Shown here in pieces: positions 15,102 through 21,798 of a stretch of DNA of 22,341 bases. The stretch comes from Alistipes sp. GTDB lineage: Bacteria > Bacteroidota > Bacteroidia > Bacteroidales > Rikenellaceae. The position numbers were made by a program, and so were the translations under genes. Positions within the stretch are counted from its first letter, which is position 1. Every line of letters begins with the position of its first letter. The DNA lies in assembly GCA_019422485.1 (NCBI GenBank), contig JAHZDG010000015.1, positions 27,405-49,745 on the forward strand. Reading direction: 5' to 3'. Under the pieces are notes generated by a model. That model saw only the letters and a program-made list of their open reading frames with translations. It ran no database searches and was not told the DNA's origin.

Positions 15102-15492
15102 ATAAAAAAGCACGGATTCCGATGAAGGGCGTGTTTTTGTTCGGTCGTAAATAGATGGTGTTGGTTAGTCATATGGGTTAATCAGGGTCGGAGCAGGAGA
15201 AAAAGGGGGCTTTTTGAGGAAAGAAGAGATTTTTTGCACAGAAAATTTAGTGTTGGACAGGGATAGGAAAAGAAAGCGGGATGGTTTCGTTTTCTATCTG
15301 TTGCTGAGGGGCTTTTGTTGAGGAAAAAGGGAATGCTGAAAAATTCGTTTTTTCGAATAATGTGCGCAAATTGAGGATTTATTCAAAATACGAATAAATG
15401 TAAAATATTGATTTTCAGTAATTATAAATATTAATTGACGTTATTTGAGAAAAAGTGTGTGTTTTGCAATGAAAATGTTTACCTTAGGAATA
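15102..15492. other. AT-rich intergenic stretch without a recognised gene
   Basis: No protein of recognisable family is encoded. The stretch is visibly more AT-rich than the flanking genes. It contains ATTCG/CGAAT (15343-15347 with 15354-15358) and a perfect 8-bp inverted repeat ATTTATTC/GAATAAAT (15377-15384 with 15392-15399), then AT-rich palindromic DNA near 15418-15435. These could be regulatory sites or curved DNA upstream of the RNA candidate. Confidence 0.5.
15377..15399. repeat. Perfect 8-bp inverted repeat in AT-rich DNA
   Basis: ATTTATTC and GAATAAAT arms are separated by 7 bases, about 95 bases upstream of the RNA candidate. A similar CGAATAA sequence occurs 30 bases earlier (15354-15360), so the CGAATAA word is present twice. 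Possible protein-binding site. Confidence 0.5.
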
Positions 15493-15594
15493 GAAATCGG
15501 AATGAACCGTACTACTAACCCATTTTTATTTCTTTCGCGACCGATGTTCGGCACTCTATCCCTGTTTCCTTTTAGGTCGCTTTTGCCACACTGA
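15469..15594 (+). CDS. Possible 41-codon leader ORF (alternative to ncRNA)
   Basis: An ATG at 15469 opens a 41-codon frame ending at the TGA at 15592-15594. It encodes a Phe/Leu/Arg-rich peptide starting MKMFTLGIEIGMNRTTNP and ending FRSLLPH. It overlaps the structured RNA candidate, with its stop just before the 3' strand of the long-range stem. That would suit a leader peptide whose translation alters folding. No family is recognised and no strong Shine-Dalgarno precedes it. Confidence 0.2.
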   Translation: MKMFTLGIEIGMNRTTNPFLFLSRPMFGTLSLFPFRSLLPH

Positions 15595-15682
15595 ATTCTG
15601 ATTTCGTCTGACGGCTTTATTGGGATTTTTCAAAAAAAGCCTATTTGTCACCGGAGGTATGCAACATTTACCTCCGGTTTTT
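15493..15682 (+). ncRNA. Candidate structured small RNA or 5' leader ending in a terminator
   Basis: Complementary segments suggest a folded plus-strand RNA. An 11-bp long-range stem pairs 15493-15503 with 15595-15605 (one G-U). A GCGACC/GGTCGC stem (15537-15542 with 15575-15580) lies inside it. A GGCTTT/AAAGCC hairpin (15613-15618 with 15636-15641) follows, and a terminator ends the element. An imperfect promoter-like TACCTTAG (15480-15487, 7/8) lies just ahead. It does not match the signatures I know for tmRNA, RNase P RNA, SRP RNA or common riboswitches. It could be a free sRNA or an attenuating leader for the glycosyltransferase 85 bases downstream. Confidence 0.4.
15650..15682 (+). terminator. 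Intrinsic terminator upstream of the glycosyltransferase
   Basis: Perfect 10-bp stem ACCGGAGGTA/TACCTCCGGT (15650-15659 with 15669-15678) followed by a T-run to 15682 on the plus strand only. There is no recognised plus-strand gene between it and the minus-strand ROK kinase, so something short and non-annotated must be transcribed into it. Confidence 0.8.
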
Positions 15683-15767
15683 CATCTCCTTCATATAGTG
15701 AGAACGATTCGCGTAGATGCGGGGTGCAAGAGGCTTTTGTTTGTGATGATTTAATCGGCCTTTAATT

Positions 15768-16616
15768 ATGAAAATGCGTATTCGGCCTTCGTTGATTATT
15801 TCGACGTATAATAATACCCGTTTGTTGTCTGCTTGTTTGCGCAGTGTGGCACGCCAGAGTGTAATGCCTTGCGAGGTGTTGATTGCCGATGATGGATCGG
15901 GCCCCGAAACTCGGGCGCTTGTTGAATCTTTCCGTCAACGGCTGCCGGTTCCGGTTCGCCATATTTGGCAGGAAGATCAGGGTTTCCGTCTGAGTGTCAT
16001 TCGGAATCGGGCTATTGCGGCTTCCTGCGGGAATTATATTATTCAAATCAATGGGGATTTGGTTTTAGGTCGTCACTTTATCGAAGACCATTTGCGGGTG
16101 GCTCGACGGGGAAGTTTTGTGTGTGGGAGCCGCGCTTCGATCGCTAAAACACCTACCCGCGTCTATCTGAAACGGAATCGGAAGCACATTCCTTTCTATG
16201 CTTGTTTGTGGCAGAGTGCGGCCTATCGTTTCCCGTTCTTACAGAAATGGCTGTCGAATCATTATCAGCCGGTGGATTCGTTGTCTTTGCAGGATGGCAA
16301 TATGGCTTTCTGGCGTGATGATCTGTTGCGTGTCAATGCCTATAATGAAGATCTGTCCGTTTGGGGCTATGAAGAACGAGAACTGGCGGTTCGTCTGATT
16401 CATTCCGGTGTGGAACAACGTTTCTTGCGCCTGGGCGGGATTTGTTTCCATTTGGACCATCCGATTCGTATGCGTCGTCGCCAGGAACTTTCCTTGCGGG
16501 CTCGGATGGCGGAACACGAGGACTCGTTGGTACGTTGCTCCAATGGAGTCGATAAATACATTCCTTCGGTTTTGTATTCTGTTGTGGCGGTTACGGGCAC
16601 TTCCTCCGCGAAATAA
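15768..16616 (+). CDS. Family 2 glycosyltransferase
   Basis: This 282-residue GT-A enzyme probably adds a sugar to a surface glycan (LPS core, capsule or glycoprotein). PSLIISTYNN (7-16) begins the nucleotide-sugar fold; DDGSG (41-45) binds UDP. The FRLSVIRNRAIAASCGNYIIQINGD region ends at N95-G96-D97, in the DXD position. The C-terminal part, QDGNMAFWRDDL followed by SVWGYEERELAVRL (197-210), is the galactosyltransferase-type segment found in chondroitin-synthase-like and LPS-core GT2 enzymes. No membrane segment is visible. Start at 15768 (Met1) or 15774 (Met3). It stands alone: no other glycan genes flank it. It looks less GC-rich than its neighbours. A terminator-bearing leader precedes it and a strong terminator follows. 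Confidence 0.88.
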   Translation: MKMRIRPSLIISTYNNTRLLSACLRSVARQSVMPCEVLIADDGSGPETRALVESFRQRLPVPVRHIWQEDQGFRLSVIRNRAIAASCGNYIIQINGDLVLGRHFIEDHLRVARRGSFVCGSRASIAKTPTRVYLKRNRKHIPFYACLWQSAAYRFPFLQKWLSNHYQPVDSLSLQDGNMAFWRDDLLRVNAYNEDLSVWGYEERELAVRLIHSGVEQRFLRLGGICFHLDHPIRMRRRQELSLRARMAEHEDSLVRCSNGVDKYIPSVLYSVVAVTGTSSAK

Positions 16617-16655
16617 CTGAAGAATAGAAGGAATCTTTCGTCGTGAATATGTGAT

Positions 16656-16690
16656 AAAAAAGTCCGGTCGTTTGAAGACCGGACTTTTTT
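16656..16690. terminator. Bidirectional terminator between the glycosyltransferase and the glycoside hydrolase
   Basis: Perfect 14-bp arms (16656-16669 with 16677-16690) with A6 and T6 ends and a 7-base loop. It serves the converging glycosyltransferase (+) and the hydrolase (-). Confidence 0.92.
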
Positions 16691-16714
16691 ATGCTCTGAA
16701 AGATACCAGAAAAA

Positions 16715-19700
16715 TTAGTCTTTCGTTTCGGTTTGCAAAACGGGCGGCTGAAGAATACCAAACGGAATCATGTGATAGGTGTCGCGCCACAAGCGGGGTT
16801 TCCCGGAGATGCGGACGTCGTACCAGTCTGGATCGCCCGGCAGGATGTTGGGCCAATCGTTGCTGCCGCTGAAGGTGGCGGGACCTACTTCCGAAAATTC
16901 GCCGCCTACGTTATGGTGAGGCCCCATCAGGTTACGCAATCCGTTGGTCAGCGTCAGCGTTATTTGGTTTTGCCCGGGTTGCAGGGCTTCGGTCAGATCG
17001 ACTTCCCAGGGATTGGCGAAGAGTACGGGTAACGTTTTGTCATTAACGGTTACTTCGATCAGAATGGCTTCAAATCCGGGAAAGGTCAGTATATAACGTC
17101 TGGTCGGATCGATTTCCTTTAAGTCGAAGGTTTGCGTCAGGGCATACCGACCGGCATAGAACGGATAGCCCTGAAGGGTCAGATTCCCGCTCACCTGAGT
17201 CGGTTCATGATTCAGTACGAAGGTGTCGAAACGATGAACCGGGGCTTTGGCTTTTAACCCGGGTTGACGGTTTCGCCAGGTATCGGCCAGTGGTTCGCCG
17301 TCGGGGTGCCCCGTTACGCCGAAATCGCCCACCAGATAGATGCTTTCGATTTCACTGCCATAGCGCTCGATGGCGTCGTAACTGTCGGGGATAGCCGATA
17401 CGTAGTTCAGCGAGAGAATGATCTCGTTATGGCCTTTTTTCAGCAATGAGGTGATGGGCTGGGTGCGGAATGAAGCGTCTACATAATAGCTGTCAGAGGT
17501 GAAGGTGACCGGTTGCCCGTTGACGGTGATTTGTTCGTACATGTGGGGCTGTTCCATGGCCAGTGAGCAGGAGGTCGGAAGGTCGTCAATGTCGATTTCA
17601 TATTTGAGCTGCAGGGGGCCGTTGTAGGGCTGGCTGACAGCGGTCCGGGAGTAGAATGCCAGCACGGGTTCTGGAGCGCTCCAGTGGGTTCCGCCGTCGG
17701 TCGAGAAGCGAGCAAAGTCGAGGGTGATGGCATTGGGGTCCAGTTTCTTTCCTTGCCAGGTGTTATTCAGCGTAAAGAGGTCGGTGCGTTGGCCCGGTAG
17801 ACGATAAGGCTCATCGACCGAGGCTTCTTCCGAGGGTTGTCCCGAGGTAAGGATCCAGGTCTGTGCCGGTGCGAACTCCAGGGTATAAGCTCCGTTCTTA
17901 GCTTCGAGGCCGAGCACTTTCCCATTGACGGGATTCCACAATTTTACGGATTGAGAGGGGTCTCCCCAATGAACTTCCAGTCGGAAGGTTCCGGTTCGGG
18001 AGGTGTTGGAGAGCTGCAGGGTATTTCCTCCTTCGACTTCTCGCAGGTGGGTCCAGATACTGTCGGCCGATGCTCCCGAAATGGAGAATAAAGGTTGGGT
18101 CGCCGGCCGAAGTTGTGTATTCAGTTCTTCGATAGTAATCTGCGGAGCATAGCTTTTTAAGGTAGCCAATGCTTCCGGGTTAGGTTGAGCATCCACCAGT
18201 AGAGGGTAGTTGCCGCAGACCATGACGGAGCCTCCAGCTTTTTGGAATTCATCCAGCAGGCGCAAGGTGGAGGCTCGGATGGTGGTCATTTCAGGCAGAA
18301 GGACTACGGGGTAGGCCATCTCGCCGATCACGAACCGACCGTCGCGAACCATTGCTATTTCTGAAATGATCTGTTCGTCGCCCATATCGAAGTTAACATG
18401 CGCCCCCATCAGTGCATTTAACAGACGTTCGTAGCGTCCGTCTTGTTGGCGGGCCGAATCGATCGTGGGGGCGATATAGTCTGATTCGATGGGGTTGAGA
18501 ACGCAGACTTCGGCGCGGGTTTTCCCGGTGGAGGCGAAGTAGCACAATCGGGCCGAAAAGTCTTCGAAGAGTTTGTTGTAACCCCAGTAGGGCTGTTGGT
18601 GACTGATGGTTGGCGGGAAATCGCGTTTGCGGGATCCTTTCATGCTGTAAAGGTACAGGTGCGGACACATGAAGTTGATCCCCATGATCGTATGCCAGGA
18701 GGTGATCCACATTCGGTCTTCGAACGACATGTTGTGTCCGCTGATCCCGAACAGTTCGCTCAGACGGCGGCGTAACCCGTATTGGTTGGCGACCGAAGTG
18801 GTCACTTTCCCGCAATGCACGGTGTTGTAGCGCAGGCCCAGAGCGTCGATTCCCGGCTGTTGCATGTGTCGGAGTTGCTGCATGAGGTTTCCTTCGTTGA
18901 GCATGTTGCCCACGGGATTGTCTTCGGAGTTGTAGTGTCCGGTCCAGATCAGGCCGTGTTGGGCACAATAGTCGCCCACGGGTTTACTGAAGGCCTGTTC
19001 CATGCAGTAAGCCAGCGTCCGATAATAGTCGAGCCGAACTTTCTTCCAGTCTCCCACGGTATCGAACAGAGAAGGAAGAACCGGCCTCAGAGCGTAACCC
19101 CATTTTTCCTGGAAGATTTTTTCCATGACGGGCGAGTAACTGACCATGCCGTCATGTGGATATCCCCGGTCCTGGGCCGATATTTGGGGCTCGTCGCTGA
19201 AGATGCCCATGGCATGAGGCTGCCCCTGGAAACGGTCGACATAAGGCTTGAAGCTGCAGTCGATGAATGCCTGTACCATTTGCGGATTCATCAGGTCGAC
19301 CCAACTGGTGCCGTTGTACCAGGGTTGGCCCATCGGATCGACGCGGGCGATGTATTGGTAGCGGGCATCTTGGAAAAGTACACTGTCCGGAGCTTCGATC
19401 TTTCGGTCGGCTTCGACCCTCATCAGACAGCGAGCCTGGAAATCAGGGTTCATTCTGGGGACGATTCCGCCGGCGAAGCCGCTGGGCCATTTGTCTTCGT
19501 CGTAATACCAGACATCCATGCCCAGTTGTTGAAGGGTTTCGGTTCCGATTTTCATCATATCGAACCATTCGTCGGCCAGGTAGGGTGTTAATAGACCGAT
19601 GCGGCTATGGAGAAAAGCGCCGCCATAACCGGCCTCTTTGAAAAGGTGGAGTTGTCTCCGGAGCTCGTCGGCATCCAGCGAGTCGTTGAGGGAGTAGAAA

Positions 19701-19852
19701 GGAACAGCCCGGAAAGTATTCTCCGGTTCACGAAATTGGGCCTGTTCGAAGCGGTCGGAATAGATATTGGGTTGAGCGTTGTTCGGTTGGCAGCCGTAAC
19801 ACCAAGTGCTCATGATACCCAGCCACAGGCCCCATTGCCAGATGGTTTTCAT
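16715..19852 (-). CDS. GH106-like (alpha-L-rhamnosidase-type) glycoside hydrolase lipoprotein
   Basis: This 1045-residue exported protein begins with a short hydrophobic signal ending in CYGCQ; C21 is the likely lipidated cysteine (C18 is an alternative). The N-terminal region FRAVPFYSLNDSLDADEL (47-64), FLHSRIGLLTPYLADEWF (80-97) and VWYYDEDKWPSGFAGG (114-129) is characteristic of the large family related to GH106 alpha-L-rhamnosidases. Candidate acidic catalytic or metal residues lie in GIFSDEPQ (D220, E221) and NMSFEDR (E378, D379). The second half (about 600-1045) holds beta-sandwich galactose-binding-like domains (RYALTQTFDL, ITLTLTNGLRNLMGPHH). It likely acts in the periplasm or on the cell surface on plant or microbial glycans. 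No SusC/SusD, regulator or transporter is adjacent, so it is not within an obvious polysaccharide-utilisation locus here. Substrate assignment is inference. Confidence 0.8.
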   Translation of the reverse strand: MKTIWQWGLWLGIMSTWCYGCQPNNAQPNIYSDRFEQAQFREPENTFRAVPFYSLNDSLDADELRRQLHLFKEAGYGGAFLHSRIGLLTPYLADEWFDMMKIGTETLQQLGMDVWYYDEDKWPSGFAGGIVPRMNPDFQARCLMRVEADRKIEAPDSVLFQDARYQYIARVDPMGQPWYNGTSWVDLMNPQMVQAFIDCSFKPYVDRFQGQPHAMGIFSDEPQISAQDRGYPHDGMVSYSPVMEKIFQEKWGYALRPVLPSLFDTVGDWKKVRLDYYRTLAYCMEQAFSKPVGDYCAQHGLIWTGHYNSEDNPVGNMLNEGNLMQQLRHMQQPGIDALGLRYNTVHCGKVTTSVANQYGLRRRLSELFGISGHNMSFEDRMWITSWHTIMGINFMCPHLYLYSMKGSRKRDFPPTISHQQPYWGYNKLFEDFSARLCYFASTGKTRAEVCVLNPIESDYIAPTIDSARQQDGRYERLLNALMGAHVNFDMGDEQIISEIAMVRDGRFVIGEMAYPVVLLPEMTTIRASTLRLLDEFQKAGGSVMVCGNYPLLVDAQPNPEALATLKSYAPQITIEELNTQLRPATQPLFSISGASADSIWTHLREVEGGNTLQLSNTSRTGTFRLEVHWGDPSQSVKLWNPVNGKVLGLEAKNGAYTLEFAPAQTWILTSGQPSEEASVDEPYRLPGQRTDLFTLNNTWQGKKLDPNAITLDFARFSTDGGTHWSAPEPVLAFYSRTAVSQPYNGPLQLKYEIDIDDLPTSCSLAMEQPHMYEQITVNGQPVTFTSDSYYVDASFRTQPITSLLKKGHNEIILSLNYVSAIPDSYDAIERYGSEIESIYLVGDFGVTGHPDGEPLADTWRNRQPGLKAKAPVHRFDTFVLNHEPTQVSGNLTLQGYPFYAGRYALTQTFDLKEIDPTRRYILTFPGFEAILIEVTVNDKTLPVLFANPWEVDLTEALQPGQNQITLTLTNGLRNLMGPHHNVGGEFSEVGPATFSGSNDWPNILPGDPDWYDVRISGKPRLWRDTYHMIPFGILQPPVLQTETKD

Positions 19853-20162
19853 AGCGGTTAGTGTATTAGGAGAGTATACGAGGTTTTATAAAAATAAAAG
19901 TACGGATATTATTCGGGTTGTGCAATTCCTGGGGAAGAGCGATTTTCTAAAGGCATTTTTGATTCGTCGATGGCGGGAAGGAGGATGGGACGGCTACATG
20001 CAGAGAAAGGTTGCCGGGGAGAGAGGGGCGGGCGTCTCGAATAAAATCGCTATCTTCGTCACGGAAAGTGTGGCGGGCGGTTGGCGTGGAGGCACGGATG
20101 CGTTTCAGTGTCGCACGGTAAAGACCGGACTGCCTTTGAAATTTTCGTAGCCAGATACACGG
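19853..20162. other. Intergenic region between the divergent hydrolase and cvpA
   Basis: About 310 bases without a recognisable gene. On the plus strand TATCTTCG at 20051-20058 is a 7/8 match to the -7 consensus and could drive cvpA-rsgA-trmH with a leader of about 100 bases. On the minus strand a TACTTTTA (7/8) upstream of the hydrolase could be its -7 box. No hairpins or repeats stand out. Confidence 0.4.
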
Positions 20163-20687
20163 ATGAATTGGATGGATGGCATATTGGCGCTGCCGTTGTT
20201 GTATGCGGCCTACCGTGGCTTTCGGGAAGGGATTGCCGCCCAGTTGGGAGGTATGATCGGCCTGATTGCCGGGGTGTGGCTGGCCTGGCACTTTGGAAAT
20301 GTGTTGGGCGGATGGATGGGTCTGGAGGAGCCGTTGGCGACAGCGGCGGGATTTCTGACCATTTTGGTGGGCGTCATGATCGGTTTGGCGTTGTTGGGGC
20401 GATTGCTTCGGGGACTGTTTCGTTTTGCCGGTCTGGGACCTTTCGATGCCGTGGGCGGTGTTGTTTTGGGGGTTCTCAAGATGGCGCTGCTGCTGAGTGT
20501 GTTGTTGCTGGCGTTTCTGCCGCTCAATCAGTCCAAGGAGTGGGTCTCGCCGCAAACCCTGGAGCGTTCCCGTCTCTATAAGCCGCTCAGCGAAGTGGCT
20601 CCGATGGCTTTCCCTTATTTGCAGGAGTTGAAGGCCATGGTTTGGCCGGAGATATTTTCTTCTTCACAATCTGAAGCCGATGAATAA
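20163..20687 (+). CDS. CvpA family membrane protein
   Basis: This 174-residue inner-membrane protein belongs to the CvpA family (named for colicin V production; true role unclear, linked to envelope homeostasis). It starts MNWMDGILALPLLYAAYRGFREG, the classic CvpA opening of a first membrane segment with a conserved glycine/arginine pattern. Four hydrophobic segments are visible at about 6-20, 28-46, 58-82 and 96-120, followed by a soluble C-terminal tail of about 50 residues. Its last codons overlap the rsgA start by 8 bases (ATGAATAA arrangement), indicating translational coupling in a cvpA-rsgA-trmH operon. Confidence 0.85.
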   Translation: MNWMDGILALPLLYAAYRGFREGIAAQLGGMIGLIAGVWLAWHFGNVLGGWMGLEEPLATAAGFLTILVGVMIGLALLGRLLRGLFRFAGLGPFDAVGGVVLGVLKMALLLSVLLLAFLPLNQSKEWVSPQTLERSRLYKPLSEVAPMAFPYLQELKAMVWPEIFSSSQSEADE

Positions 20688-21798
20688 CGATACACGACAA
20701 ACCCGCGAGGCCCTGGTGATCAAAAGTACCGGAAGTTGGTACACGTTATGCGATCTGCAGACATCCGAACGGCTCGAAGCTCGGTTGAGCGGCCGCATTC
20801 GGTTGCAGGGGCGTCGTTCGACCAATCCGGTGGTGGTGGGTGACCGGGTCGATTATTATTTGGAGAGCCTGAATCCTCAGCTACTGGCCGATCGAGACCG
20901 GTCGCGCCGTAAGAAGGCGCGGCGTAAAGGTCGGCAGGAGAAGAACCTTCCCGCAGAGACCGGAGTTGCCGGGGACTTGGCGGTGTCTTCGGATTCGGAG
21001 GTCGTTGGTGCGGAGAATCTGGCGGCCGAGACGCCGAAACAGACCGGAGTCATTACGCAGATTCACGATCGCCGCAACTATATCATCCGCCGTTCGTCCA
21101 ACTTGTCTCGGGAGTCTCATATCATTGCGGCCAATATTGATCAGGCTTTTCTGGTGGTGACTTTGGCTTTTCCGGAAACCAGTTTTGAGTTTATCGACCG
21201 GTTTTTGGTGACGGCCGAGGCCTATCATGTGCCGACGACCTTGGTGCTGAACAAAATCGATCTCTATGATACGCCGGAGCTGCAGGACAAGCGGGCTCAA
21301 TTCCTCGATACGTATACCGGAGTGGGCTATTCGGTCCTGGAGGTGGCGGCGGCTTCGGACGTTGGGGTGTCGGTCTTGCGGGAGCGTCTCGAAGGGAGGG
21401 TTTCGCTGCTGTCCGGCAATTCGGGGGTCGGTAAGTCGACGTTGATCGGGGCGGTGGATCCCACGCTTCATCCCCGGATCGGGGCGATTTCGGACTATCA
21501 CCACCGGGGGCGTCACACCACGACTTTTTCGGAGATGTATGCCTTGATGAACGGCGGGTGGCTGATCGACACGCCGGGCATCAAAGGTTTTGGTTTGATT
21601 GATTTGAGCGGGGATGAGGTCGGGCGTTATTTCCCGGACTTTTTCCGTTGGGCGCCGCAATGCGGGTATTACAATTGTACCCACACCCATGAGCCGGATT
21701 GTGCGGTGAAAGCGGCGGTGGAACGGGGTGAAATCAGTGCCTCGCGTTATATCAGTTATATGAAATTGTTGGAAGAGGATGAAAAGTACCGCCAATAG
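20680..21798 (+). CDS. rsgA: Ribosome small subunit-dependent GTPase RsgA
   Basis: RsgA is a circularly permuted GTPase that checks late 30S assembly near 16S rRNA helix 44. Motifs occur in permuted order: G4 NKID (191-194), G1 GNSGVGKS (246-253), G3 DTPG (297-300). The zinc knuckle CX4CXHX5C is complete (C328, C333, H335, C341). The N-terminal OB fold runs from about residue 10 to 130 but is interrupted after VVVGDRVDYYLES by about 58 extra residues (63-120). These contain a strongly basic run RSRRKKARRKGRQEK (75-89) and then an Ala/Glu/Ser-rich acidic stretch; the fold resumes at TGVITQI (122-128). This makes the protein 372 residues, against about 300-320 normally. The start overlaps cvpA and the end overlaps trmH by 20 bases. 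Confidence 0.97.
   Translation: MNNDTRQTREALVIKSTGSWYTLCDLQTSERLEARLSGRIRLQGRRSTNPVVVGDRVDYYLESLNPQLLADRDRSRRKKARRKGRQEKNLPAETGVAGDLAVSSDSEVVGAENLAAETPKQTGVITQIHDRRNYIIRRSSNLSRESHIIAANIDQAFLVVTLAFPETSFEFIDRFLVTAEAYHVPTTLVLNKIDLYDTPELQDKRAQFLDTYTGVGYSVLEVAAASDVGVSVLRERLEGRVSLLSGNSGVGKSTLIGAVDPTLHPRIGAISDYHHRGRHTTTFSEMYALMNGGWLIDTPGIKGFGLIDLSGDEVGRYFPDFFRWAPQCGYYNCTHTHEPDCAVKAAVERGEISASRYISYMKLLEEDEKYRQ

Noticed and set aside
15493..15682. 6S RNA, tmRNA, RNase P RNA or SRP RNA identity for the RNA candidate
   Set aside because: No tmRNA 5'/3' acceptor, RNase P or SRP signature is visible. The two halves do not form the single long rod typical of 6S RNA, although a divergent 6S cannot be fully excluded by eye.
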